This document shows, piece after piece, positions 49,209 through 58,126 of a stretch of 64,000 nucleotides of DNA. A program made the position numbers and the translations under genes. This DNA comes from an uncultured Methanomassiliicoccales archaeon (GTDB lineage: Archaea; Thermoplasmatota; Thermoplasmata; Methanomassiliicoccales; Methanomethylophilaceae), in NCBI GenBank assembly GCA_934702355.1, contig CAKUXX010000002.1, positions 116,947-180,946 on the forward strand, given 5' to 3'. The notes beneath the pieces are model-generated. The model worked only from the letters and a program-made list of their open reading frames with translations, ran no database searches and was not told the origin of the DNA. The stretch's first letter is position 1; every line of letters starts with the position of its first letter.

Positions 49209-51742
49209 ATCCAGAATCTCACCACCAGCAATACGATGGCGATCGCGAAGACCGCGACTATCCATTTGTTGTCCGCGAGCCAGCTTCCCCGGTCTTCGAC
49301 GCTTCCGTCTCCGGAAGGCTGGACGGTTATCTGCTTCGTGACCGAATTGACATCGCCCGTAGAGGATACGACGAGCAGCTTTACCGTGTGCGTTCCCGTG
49401 GCCAGTCCTTCGGAACCGATGTCGATCTCCTTTCCGGAGCCGATCTCCTTTCCATCGAGATACCAATAGAAGGATACAGCGTTCAGTGAACCGGATGCGT
49501 CCAGATGCCATGTTCCCGTAATCGTGAACGATGCTATCGGATGGATGTGCTCGGGCTTCTCGGGCGCGATGTCGTCCCATCCAGCAACGAGCTTCATGTC
49601 CGCTGTGACCGCCCTGGAGAAATCCCACTTGGAGCCCTCGAAGTACCATCCGGTGAACTCATGCCCTTCCCAGACGGGTGCTTCGAGTTCGGGCGCGGTC
49701 TTTCCGACATCGACGATCCTCTCGATATACTCGCCCGTAGTCTTACCTTCGAATGCGCCCTGCCCGGGATCGTAGATTACGGTATGGTTTATCGGCGGGT
49801 TGAAGTGCTCGCCTTCGACGCTGTAGGTCATCACCGAAGAGTAGGGATTCGGAGACGAATCATGGGACCTGACGGTGATGTATCCGTACGATGTGCTGTT
49901 GTAAGTGTGAGTTGCGGTTCCTACGGACGGGCCGAATGTCTCGCTCACCGCCCCGTCGATGTCTCCCCAATCGACATCGAAGGCCATGTCGTAGTAGATG
50001 CCCTTCAGCTGTACGGTGACCTTCAGTCCGTCAACCGAGATGGTGAAATGCTCCGCCCACTGAGCCTGCAAGATTGTGTCCGTGGTGACGGTGTCCTTGG
50101 AGAAATCCCAAAGATCCGACTGCGTCAGGGACCTCCATCCAAGGAACACGTGTCCTTCGTGGTTCGGCTTGGCCGGCTCGGTGACGAGACCTCCTGAGAT
50201 TATGCGCTGTACGGGACAGTTCCCCTGGCCCTGGTTGGTGCTGAAAGACACATCGTAGTACACGGGCTGCGGTTCCGGCTCCTCCGGGTCGGGAACAGAG
50301 TTCTGCTGCCATACGGCATAGAGCGTGACATCGTTGGATACTTGGTAGTCTTCGTAACCAAGGACGCTTCCGTTACTTGATTCGGACCATCCAACGAACG
50401 TGAACCCGTCGCGGACCATGCAGAGCTTCGTCGGCAGCTTGACGTACATCCCGGATTCTACCTTCTGGGAATGGACGGTGCCCTGTCCGCCGTTCGCATC
50501 GAAGGTGATGGTGTACAGCGACCTCCCGTTCTCTACGAAATACGCCTCCATGTACATCGGGCCGGAAGACTCGATCTCAAGCCCGGGGGCGTATGCAATC
50601 TGCCTGTCCTGGGTCGGACGCCATCCAAGGAACGTGCATCCGGACTTGGATACCCCGGTGTCCCTGAGAGTCAATGACGATCCGTCGTGTATCACATAAG
50701 CATCAACGTTCGCAAGCGAGCCGCCGTCCAGTGAATAGACCAGTACGTTGGGGTCCGAGACCCATTTCGCCTTCACGGACGCGTCGAAGGCAAGGGTGTA
50801 CAGGCTTCCCAGAGCGTACACTGACCTGCTTCCCCTGCCGTCGGGGATCTCCCATCCGACAAGGGTGTATCCCGATCTGGTGATGGCGTTGCCGGTGCTG
50901 TCGGTGTAGTTGGGAAGTACGATCGCGGTTCCTGCGGGACCCGATATAGAATCTATCCTCCCGCTTCCGCCGTCCATGTCGAATACCAGCGATACATCGG
51001 AATCCGCGGACACGGGGACGACGACGTACCACCTTACGAGAAGGTCGTCCAGATCTCCGTAGCTTCCTGCCATGGCCTTGGTCTTCAATGTGACATCGAC
51101 GGTGTAGACGCCTTCCCTCGTGGGGCCTCCGGAGAACGAGAACTCGCCCTTGTTGGAGATGTTCAGCGTCAGCCAGTCGGCGGATATCGAAGTCCCCTTG
51201 GACGTGGCCTCGGAGTATTTGGAATCGCCGCAGTACGTGACCGTCATTCCGTATTTCTGACTCGTTCTGTTCAGCCCTTTCATCAGATTGTACGGGGTGT
51301 TGTCCAGATTCGGAGCGGCCTGTCCGCCGACCGAAGTGTAGATGACCTCGGATTCGAAGTTGTCGGTCTGAGAATCTCCGCCCATCCGTATGATGCCGTT
51401 GTACGTCAGGTCCTGCCACACGGCATAGACCTTCCTGTCCGATGACACGGGGATGCCCTGTCCCGGATGCCATTTCACTTGACCGGTAGAAGAATCGGAC
51501 CATCCGATCAGGATGTATCCGCTCTTCGAGAATGCGCCCGAAGGTGCGGCGAAGGACTGTCCGGATATAACCGAATAGGACTCGGACGACTGCCCGCCGG
51601 ACGTGGTACCGCCGTTTCCGTCAAGTGTGACGGAATAGAGAGTATCGGCATCGGAATCTTCGGCGATCGTTACGAAAGCGAAGGCCGCGATGAATACGAG
51701 CACGGCACCGATCAGGACCTTGGAAGAGGACTTCAGTTCCAT
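49205..51742 (-). CDS. Surface protein with InlB-type repeats and C-terminal anchor
   Basis: 845 aa. Signal peptide MELKSSSKVLIGAVLVFIAA. Five to six Listeria-Bacteroides (Flg_new) repeats show the pattern V.FD.NGG...GY.F.GWS....LYAVW, e.g. YTITFDANGGQGTVHSQ and GFTFVGWSE. A PKD/Ig-like domain follows near residue 740, and a final membrane helix is WIVAVFAIAIVLLVVRFW. Likely an adhesin or surface decoration. Its stop codon overlaps the next start. Confidence 0.8.
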   Translation of the reverse strand: MELKSSSKVLIGAVLVFIAAFAFVTIAEDSDADTLYSVTLDGNGGTTSGGQSSESYSVISGQSFAAPSGAFSKSGYILIGWSDSSTGQVKWHPGQGIPVSSDRKVYAVWQDLTYNGIIRMGGDSQTDNFESEVIYTSVGGQAAPNLDNTPYNLMKGLNRTSQKYGMTVTYCGDSKYSEATSKGTSISADWLTLNISNKGEFSFSGGPTREGVYTVDVTLKTKAMAGSYGDLDDLLVRWYVVVPVSADSDVSLVFDMDGGSGRIDSISGPAGTAIVLPNYTDSTGNAITRSGYTLVGWEIPDGRGSRSVYALGSLYTLAFDASVKAKWVSDPNVLVYSLDGGSLANVDAYVIHDGSSLTLRDTGVSKSGCTFLGWRPTQDRQIAYAPGLEIESSGPMYMEAYFVENGRSLYTITFDANGGQGTVHSQKVESGMYVKLPTKLCMVRDGFTFVGWSESSNGSVLGYEDYQVSNDVTLYAVWQQNSVPDPEEPEPQPVYYDVSFSTNQGQGNCPVQRIISGGLVTEPAKPNHEGHVFLGWRSLTQSDLWDFSKDTVTTDTILQAQWAEHFTISVDGLKVTVQLKGIYYDMAFDVDWGDIDGAVSETFGPSVGTATHTYNSTSYGYITVRSHDSSPNPYSSVMTYSVEGEHFNPPINHTVIYDPGQGAFEGKTTGEYIERIVDVGKTAPELEAPVWEGHEFTGWYFEGSKWDFSRAVTADMKLVAGWDDIAPEKPEHIHPIASFTITGTWHLDASGSLNAVSFYWYLDGKEIGSGKEIDIGSEGLATGTHTVKLLVVSSTGDVNSVTKQITVQPSGDGSVEDRGSWLADNKWIVAVFAIAIVLLVVRFWI

Positions 51743-52656
51743 GCCAGTCCCCCCTTACGGTTCTTGGACAAGTATTTTGAACCTGTACCGTTTCCTTTCC
51801 TTTCGGAGGCCGACGATGGCCTTTGCGTAAGTCCATCCGCCTCCGAAGGGGCGAACGCCGAGTGCTGCGTGCAGTCGGCTAGCCTCGATCCCCTCTGTTC
51901 TGAATCCGTTAAATACTTGGAATCCCTATCTTCCTGTGGGAGGAGAGCGGAGTTAAGCTGCGGCCTGCTCCTATTCTCCCTTATATCGATGCTTTTCATT
52001 CTGATCTTGTCAAAATATGTGTCATCGGCGAAACCATTTGGCAATAATGACTTTCCAATGCTGGATGCGGACAGATCTGCCATCTGAATCAGCCTGTATG
52101 CGTTGGATTCTCCCATCACGAGAATGCAACGATTGTTCCACAGAAGGGTACAGGTCTCTTCCTTGATGTTGTTACTCTGATCGTATGTGATCAAAACTAC
52201 ATCGGAATGATCCGTACTCAATATCGCCTCGATCATCTCGTTGAGCAACGATAACAAGTACAGTTCATCGATAGGCTGACCTTTGATCCTTCCAGAAGCA
52301 GTGGATTTTGCATTCTTGAAGACGGTCTTGTAGAGGATTAGGATGCTCTCATTCCCGAAATTCGTCATCAAACTGATACAAATGTCCGGATGCTCGTTCC
52401 TCAGCTTGTTGAAATGTACCTCCCCATCATACAGCGGAACGCCTTCAAGCAGTCTATCATAATCTATCGGCGACAGCTCGGTGACAGCAGACAATGTGAA
52501 CGGTTTCCCGTTCTGTTTGGGTTTCCTAGACGGGTTCCCGGACTCGTCTATCGCCCAATACGACACGGGCTTGCGTATAAGCCCGCGGACATCGTCCAAT
52601 GTCAGACCATATGGCCTCCGCTCGGGGGGCTTAGTGTTTCTCGATATGAATCTCAT
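51733..52656 (-). CDS. DUF3800-like protein with disordered tail
   Basis: 307 aa. SYWAIDESGNPS gives the DUF3800 Asp-Glu-Ser-Gly start; DVVLITYDQSNN and MGESNAYRLIQMADLSASSI add the later acidic motif. The last 90 residues are Ser/Arg-rich and probably disordered. No signal peptide, although it lies inside an operon of secreted proteins and overlaps the next gene's start by 10 bp. It is the second DUF3800-like gene of the element. Confidence 0.6.
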   Translation of the reverse strand: MRFISRNTKPPERRPYGLTLDDVRGLIRKPVSYWAIDESGNPSRKPKQNGKPFTLSAVTELSPIDYDRLLEGVPLYDGEVHFNKLRNEHPDICISLMTNFGNESILILYKTVFKNAKSTASGRIKGQPIDELYLLSLLNEMIEAILSTDHSDVVLITYDQSNNIKEETCTLLWNNRCILVMGESNAYRLIQMADLSASSIGKSLLPNGFADDTYFDKIRMKSIDIRENRSRPQLNSALLPQEDRDSKYLTDSEQRGSRLADCTQHSAFAPSEADGLTQRPSSASERKGNGTGSKYLSKNRKGGLAWN

Positions 52657-52735
52657 GATGAAACCTCCTTGGGACGGGGCATTCCCCGTCCGGGAAAGGT
52701 TCAGGGCATATCCGCCCCGGATCCGTTTTCTCCGA

Positions 52736-53908
52736 TCATCCCTTCACCACCGCCTCGATGCCTTCGGCGGAAGGCGGTGCGGTCATGCCGTTGGGAAGGA
52801 TCTCGATCTCCACAGTCTCGGCGGCCGTGACGCATCCGGCGTTCTCGGCTGTCAGAGCTATGCTCAGAGTCCCCGTCCTGACGGCGGTGAAAGTGAGCAA
52901 GAAGTCGTATCCTCCCTGTCCGTCCGACCTGGGGACAAGGTTGTAATCCGTCCACGCATCCGAAGAGTCCGGAACGCATTCCAGTTCGATCTGGTTGACG
53001 TGTATCCTGACGGTGACCGATGTTCCGATCACCGCCGATGCGGGGGCATCGACATCGATCTTGAGGATCTTGAGCCAGACGGCATAGATCGTCTTGGTCC
53101 CGTCGCAATCCACGGAAACCGCGTCTCCCGCCTTGTAGACGGACGATGCGGCATCGGATGTGTCTGCCCACCCGTCGAACCTGTATCCTTCGCGCACGGG
53201 CGCGGAAGATGCCACCGTGAAGACGTGCGCCTCCGCCGATGTTCCTGTGAAGGAATCGTCCGCGGGCGCGCCCGTACCGCCGTTGGCATCGTATCTGAGG
53301 ACGGATGTGTGCGTGGTCTCCGGGACCGCATTCCAACCTGCGTACAGAGTGGTGTGCGCGGTCACTTCGGATGTCCAGTCGAACGCCTTGGTGCATTCGG
53401 AGTCGGTGTACCATCCCTTGAACACGAAACCGGCCTTCGTTGGATCGGCGGGCCTCTCGGGAACGTAATGGGACCTGGTGCCTTCGATCGAAGGGACTGA
53501 TGAACCGCCCTTGGAATCGAAGGTGACGATCGGATACCCGCGGATGTGGTAGAGGTATGTGAGCTTGGACTCACCGTCAACGAGCTGACCTTCGGAGTTC
53601 GTGTACTTGTTGCGCATCGTCGCCGTCACAACGTAATCGCCCTTCTCGGAGTATGTGTGCTGAACGGTACCGTTGGGGTTCTCGGAAGTGATCTGGACGG
53701 TCACATTCTCGGAACCGTCGCCGAAATCCCATTCGACTGACGAGACCTGGTTGGGTTCGATCAGACCCATCGTTATCTTGTATCCGTAGAGGTCGAACGT
53801 CCCGTCGTAGGTCTCCGCGTCGGATGCAGCCGCTATCGCTACCAGGGCCGATGCCGCCGCCAGGATGACGACGGCCAGGGCGAGAGGCTTGAGAGAATAT
53901 CCGTTCAT
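52736..53908 (-). CDS. Secreted PKD/InlB-repeat protein without anchor
   Basis: 390 aa from ATG at 53908 (GGAG at 7 nt). Signal peptide MNGYSLKPLALAVVILAAAS. A PKD-type domain (VEWDFGDGSENVTVQ) is followed by two InlB repeats (GFVFKGWYTDSECTKAF; GYRFDGWADTSD) and a C-terminal Ig-like domain. Its first 170 mature residues are nearly the same as those of 57141-58118. No membrane helix at the end. Confidence 0.75.
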   Translation of the reverse strand: MNGYSLKPLALAVVILAAASALVAIAAASDAETYDGTFDLYGYKITMGLIEPNQVSSVEWDFGDGSENVTVQITSENPNGTVQHTYSEKGDYVVTATMRNKYTNSEGQLVDGESKLTYLYHIRGYPIVTFDSKGGSSVPSIEGTRSHYVPERPADPTKAGFVFKGWYTDSECTKAFDWTSEVTAHTTLYAGWNAVPETTHTSVLRYDANGGTGAPADDSFTGTSAEAHVFTVASSAPVREGYRFDGWADTSDAASSVYKAGDAVSVDCDGTKTIYAVWLKILKIDVDAPASAVIGTSVTVRIHVNQIELECVPDSSDAWTDYNLVPRSDGQGGYDFLLTFTAVRTGTLSIALTAENAGCVTAAETVEIEILPNGMTAPPSAEGIEAVVKG

Positions 53909-53912
53909 GATA

Positions 53913-55334
53913 TCACTCCGCAAAGGCGAACATGCCGCTCGCTCCCGGAACAGAATTGAATCCGAGAGTGGAGTAGACCTTCAGAGAGAAGGTCTGCGAG
54001 TCGGAGTTGTATCCGGTCTTGGAGACGGTCACGGTGATGTTGTATGTTCCCGCTGTCGTAGGCGTACCGCTGATCTTGCCGTCGGAAACGGTAAGCCAAT
54101 CGGCTCCCGACACTGTCACGGTGCATCCGGAAACGTTCACGGTAGGCGTGTAGGACCATGACATCCCGACCTTCAGGGATTTGGTCGCGGGCTCGGACGT
54201 TATGTCCAGGTTGGCGACCTGCCACACGGCGTACAACGTCTTGGTGCCGTTGTATGCTACCGAGATCGTACTGCCGGGCTGGTAGCTCGCAGCTGTGGCA
54301 GAACTGTTCTCGGACCATCCCTTGAAGATGAATCCCGATCTGCTCGGAGTCGTCGAAGGGATGGTGAACGTATGCGCGGACGTGGCCGTACCCGTGTACG
54401 TGATCGCGGAAGGCGCACCCGTGCCGCCGTTGGCGTTGAAGTTCAGGATCGATGTGTAGACGGTCTTGGTGGCGGAGTATGAGATCCCGTAAGCTGAGCT
54501 CTTTCCGGATATGGAGTAGGTCTTGGTGTTGCCGTCAGTCGTAGAGGTCGAGTTGACGGTCTCGGAACCTTTGTGACTCGAATCCTTGGAGCACTTGTAC
54601 CCGACGGTGCATTTGGAGAGATCGGAAGACCATGTGTATCCGTCGATCTGCCAGCTGTGGCCGGTGGCGGGTATGGTCGCGGTCTCGGTGTCGGAACAGC
54701 GGGTGCATTTGTGCGTCTGTGTTCCGGACTCGGTACATGTAGCCGCCTTGGTGATGGACCAGGAACCCCAGGAATGGGAATTGTAGATGGTTCCGGAGGA
54801 ATAGGTGTCTCCGCAGCGGGAGCACTTGTAGGTCGTCTTGGAACCGGAGCAGTCCCCGTGAACGGTGCCCTGGGAGACATAGTTGTGTGTGTCGTACTTG
54901 GTTCCGGATGTATAGGAATCGCCGCATGAACATTTGTATGTAGAGACGGACCCGGAGCATTTCCCGTAGGAGGTCGAATATAGCTTGTAGGAATGCGTGT
55001 GGGGGTCCGCAACGGTTCCGGAACCGCTGCATGTGGAACAGGTAATAGTTCCTGAACCACATTTGTAATCACTCGATGTAACACTCCCATCGAATTCTCC
55101 GCTGCCTCCGCATCTTGTGCAACCTTCGCCGTATTCAGAACCGCCAAGGTTACCATGGATGATCTCTCCGCTGCCACCGCATGAAGGACAGGTAATCTTG
55201 CCGCTGCCTCCGCAAGTCGGACAGGTCTTTGCCTCCGAATCATCGGATGCCAATGTCATCGCCCCGCCTATGACGCACAATGCAAGAAGAGCAACGGCGA
55301 TCAAAGCCAAGGGCTTCAAAGAATGGTGACGCAT
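53913..55334 (-). CDS. Secreted Cys-rich protein with InlB and Ig-like domains
   Basis: 473 aa from ATG at 55334. Signal peptide RHHSLKPLALIAVALLALC. Next are four CxxCGGSG-type motifs like the DnaJ zinc-finger (CPTCGGSGKITCPSCGGSG, then CTRCGGSG, CSTCSGSG), three zinc-ribbon-like KCSxCGxxY repeats with trailing His, one InlB repeat and a He_PIG Ig-like domain. It ends with the shared motif GFNSVPGASGMFAFAE. Metal-binding modules in an exported protein are unusual. Confidence 0.75.
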   Translation of the reverse strand: MRHHSLKPLALIAVALLALCVIGGAMTLASDDSEAKTCPTCGGSGKITCPSCGGSGEIIHGNLGGSEYGEGCTRCGGSGEFDGSVTSSDYKCGSGTITCSTCSGSGTVADPHTHSYKLYSTSYGKCSGSVSTYKCSCGDSYTSGTKYDTHNYVSQGTVHGDCSGSKTTYKCSRCGDTYSSGTIYNSHSWGSWSITKAATCTESGTQTHKCTRCSDTETATIPATGHSWQIDGYTWSSDLSKCTVGYKCSKDSSHKGSETVNSTSTTDGNTKTYSISGKSSAYGISYSATKTVYTSILNFNANGGTGAPSAITYTGTATSAHTFTIPSTTPSRSGFIFKGWSENSSATAASYQPGSTISVAYNGTKTLYAVWQVANLDITSEPATKSLKVGMSWSYTPTVNVSGCTVTVSGADWLTVSDGKISGTPTTAGTYNITVTVSKTGYNSDSQTFSLKVYSTLGFNSVPGASGMFAFAE

Positions 55335-55338
55335 GGTA

Positions 55339-57141
55339 TCACTCCGCATAGGCGAACAAACCGTGCGCTCCCGGAACCGAATTGAATCCGAGCGCGGAGT
55401 AGACGTTCAGAACGAAGGACTGGCTGTCGGAGTCGTAACCGGCCTTGGAGACTGTCACGGTAACATTGTATGTTCCCGCTGTCGTAGGCGTTCCGCTGAT
55501 CTTGCCGTCGGAAACGGTAAGCCAATCGGCTCCCGATACTGTCACGGTGCATCCGGAGATATTGGTTGTAGGCGTGTAGGACCAGGACTGGCCCGTTTTA
55601 ACGGACTTGGTGGCCGGCTCCGAAGTTATGTCCAGCTGGGCCGTCTGCCAAACGGCATACAGAGTCTTGGTGCCGTTGTACGGAACGGATATGGTCGAAC
55701 CGGGCTGGTAACTGGCGGTCGATGAGGTGCTGCTGTCGGACCATCCCAGGAACACGAATCCCGATCTTGTGGGCTTGGTCGTAGGGATGGTGAACTTATG
55801 CGCGGACGTGGATGTGCCCGTGTACGTGAGTGACGACGGCGCGCCTGAACCTCCGTTGGCGTTGAAGTTCAGTGTCGATGTGTAGGTCTTCTCCTTCCAT
55901 ACGGCATACAATGTCTTCGAAGAATCGTACGAAACGGATATGGTGGAACCGGGCTGGTAGCTTGCGGATGCCGCTCCCGAAGAAGTGGACCATCCAAGGA
56001 AGTCGTATCCGGACCTGGTCGGCTTGGTAGAGGGTATTGTGAACGACGCAGAACCGCTTGCCGATGATGCGTATATGCTGTCGGACTGGGTCGAAGGCGC
56101 GCCGGAACCGCCGTTGGCGTTGTAGTACAGGTATGCGTAGTAGTACTGCTTGTTCTCCTGCCACACGGCGTACAGTGTCTTGGAGCCGTTGTACGATACC
56201 GCGATGGAATCGCCTCCGGTGTAGGATGCGCTGGACGCGGTGCTGGATGTGGACCATCCGAGGAATGTGTATCCCGATCTGTAAGGCTCGGAGTCGGACA
56301 CGGTGAAGTAGTGGCTGGATGTGCTCGTTCCCGTGTAGGAATCCGTGCTCGGAGCTCCCGAACCGCCGTTGGCGTTGTATCTGAGATAACAGGTGTAGCT
56401 GGGATTGCTCACGGTGACCGTCTTGGTCGCAGACTTTCCGGATCCGTCGTTGGCGGTACATTTGATCGTGGCCGTTCCGGCGGCCTTTCCGGTGACGGTA
56501 CAAGATGTTCCGTTGGAACTGAGGGAAACATAGCTGCTTCCCGACTGGACGGACCAGGAAACGCTCTTGTCGGTAGCATTGGATGGACTGACGGACGCGG
56601 AAAGGGTGATCGAAGAACCCTTCGTCACACTGCTGCTTCCCGAAATGCTGATCGAAGAGACGCTGACAGCATCGGCGATGGCCTCGATCGTCATCGTGTA
56701 CTTGCCGTTCAGGATGCCTTCGACATTGTCGGCAATTGCAGTGAGTGATATGCTGATCGTACCTGCCTTGGATATGGTCCCGGAGATCAGCCCGAGATAA
56801 CCATCGAATGCCCCATCCTTTTCTCCATTCGTACGTGTCAATCCAAACCCGGAAGTGACACTTTCGAAGTGGACGGCTATTCCGCTGTAGTTATCGAAAT
56901 CGTAAGCACCGCTTATGCTTACGGAAGATCCCACTTTGACGTAATAGGGCCCCAGATCTGACGATTGCAAACTATCGAAAGTCATGTTCAGCGAGGTTAG
57001 CGGATTGCTCTCTGTCCCCGTGGAATAGCCTTCCGATTCGTCTGTATTCATAACCCCCGCCAGGGCGCATACTGCTAGCAAAGCCACTGCCATCACCGCG
57101 AACGCCCTGGGAAGGGGTTTGGAAAGGGTTTCGCGGGACAT
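55339..57141 (-). CDS. Secreted Big2/InlB-repeat protein with shared C-terminal motif
   Basis: 600 aa from the second of two ATGs (57141), 7 nt after GGAG. Signal peptide with LPRAFAVMAVALLAVCALAG. Order: unknown N-terminal domain, Big2-like Ig domain (SSVTKGSSITLSASVSPSNA), three InlB repeats, He_PIG Ig-like domain, and the end GFNSVPGAHGLFAYAE. Its last 180 residues closely match those of 53913-55334. No membrane anchor. Confidence 0.75.
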   Translation of the reverse strand: MSRETLSKPLPRAFAVMAVALLAVCALAGVMNTDESEGYSTGTESNPLTSLNMTFDSLQSSDLGPYYVKVGSSVSISGAYDFDNYSGIAVHFESVTSGFGLTRTNGEKDGAFDGYLGLISGTISKAGTISISLTAIADNVEGILNGKYTMTIEAIADAVSVSSISISGSSSVTKGSSITLSASVSPSNATDKSVSWSVQSGSSYVSLSSNGTSCTVTGKAAGTATIKCTANDGSGKSATKTVTVSNPSYTCYLRYNANGGSGAPSTDSYTGTSTSSHYFTVSDSEPYRSGYTFLGWSTSSTASSASYTGGDSIAVSYNGSKTLYAVWQENKQYYYAYLYYNANGGSGAPSTQSDSIYASSASGSASFTIPSTKPTRSGYDFLGWSTSSGAASASYQPGSTISVSYDSSKTLYAVWKEKTYTSTLNFNANGGSGAPSSLTYTGTSTSAHKFTIPTTKPTRSGFVFLGWSDSSTSSTASYQPGSTISVPYNGTKTLYAVWQTAQLDITSEPATKSVKTGQSWSYTPTTNISGCTVTVSGADWLTVSDGKISGTPTTAGTYNVTVTVSKAGYDSDSQSFVLNVYSALGFNSVPGAHGLFAYAE

Positions 57142-58118
57142 CATATCACTCCCAGATACGAGATCGCCGAAAGCACGGCGAACAGCGCGGCCGGGATTCC
57201 GATGAACAGGGTGCCGGTGAGGATTACCGCCGCGACGCAGAGAAGGGCGATCACGGCGAATACGATCCAAACTGGGAATCCTTCGTCATTGTCGTCCTGG
57301 GCGGGCTCGGAGGCCTCCTTCCAGTGCGCTGTCAGGGTGATGTTGTCCGTGACGGGAGAAGAGAAATCGAACCTCTCGTCCCCGCTGTACCATCCGTCGA
57401 ACTGGAATCCCTCTTTCACGGGGTCCTCGGGCGCGGCGACGTTGCCGCCGGAAGGCACGCTGATATCCGATGCCGTGCCTGTTCCGCCGGCGTAGTCGAA
57501 TGTTACGGTGAACATGGTGATGTCCCATCCGGCGTAGAGGGTGGTGTGCTGTGTGACCTCGGTAGACCAGTCGAAGGGCTTGGTGCATTCGGAGTCGGTG
57601 TACCATCCGGAGAACCCGTGTCCCTCGTAGACGGGGTCTGCGGGCTTGGTCGGAACGTAGTGGGATGCGGTCCCCTCGATGGGTGCGACCTCGGAGCCGC
57701 CGTTGCTGTCGAATGTGACGACGGGGTATCCGTGGATGTGGTAGAGGTATGTCAGCTTGGACTCTCCGTCAACGAGATCTCCGGCCTCGTTGGTGTACTG
57801 GTTGCGCATGGTCGCGGTGACGACGTAATCGCCTTTCTCGGCGTATGTGTGCTGGACGGAGCCGACGGGGTTCTCGGAAGTGATCTGGACGGTCACCTTC
57901 TCGGAGCCGTCTCCGAAGTCCCACTCGACTGAGGAGACCTGATCGGGCTCGATGAGGCCCATGGTTATCTTGTATCCGTACAGGTCGTGGACCCCGTCGT
58001 ACTGGACCGTGTCCGCGTCCGCGACGGGCATGAATGCCAACACTGAAAGGGTGGCCGCAAGGACCACCCCCAGCGTCAGCAGTTTGCCCGGAAGGGCTGA
58101 GCGTGCTGTCGCTGTCAT
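57141..58118 (-). CDS. PKD/InlB-repeat protein with C-terminal membrane helices
   Basis: 325 aa from ATG at 58118. Signal peptide PGKLLTLGVVLAATLSVLAF, PKD domain (VEWDFGDGSEKVTVQ), then two or three InlB repeats (GFSGWYTDSECTKPF; FQFDGWYSGDERF). Two C-terminal hydrophobic helices (WIVFAVIALLCVAAVILTG; LFAVLSAISYLGVI) anchor it. It is the anchored paralogue of 52736-53908. Confidence 0.75.
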   Translation of the reverse strand: MTATARSALPGKLLTLGVVLAATLSVLAFMPVADADTVQYDGVHDLYGYKITMGLIEPDQVSSVEWDFGDGSEKVTVQITSENPVGSVQHTYAEKGDYVVTATMRNQYTNEAGDLVDGESKLTYLYHIHGYPVVTFDSNGGSEVAPIEGTASHYVPTKPADPVYEGHGFSGWYTDSECTKPFDWSTEVTQHTTLYAGWDITMFTVTFDYAGGTGTASDISVPSGGNVAAPEDPVKEGFQFDGWYSGDERFDFSSPVTDNITLTAHWKEASEPAQDDNDEGFPVWIVFAVIALLCVAAVILTGTLFIGIPAALFAVLSAISYLGVI

Positions 58119-58126
58119 GCTATCAC

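Noticed and set aside
53913..55334. Cys-rich protein as a cytoplasmic DnaJ co-chaperone
   Set aside because: It has a signal peptide and no J domain; only the CxxCGGSG repeats are shared.
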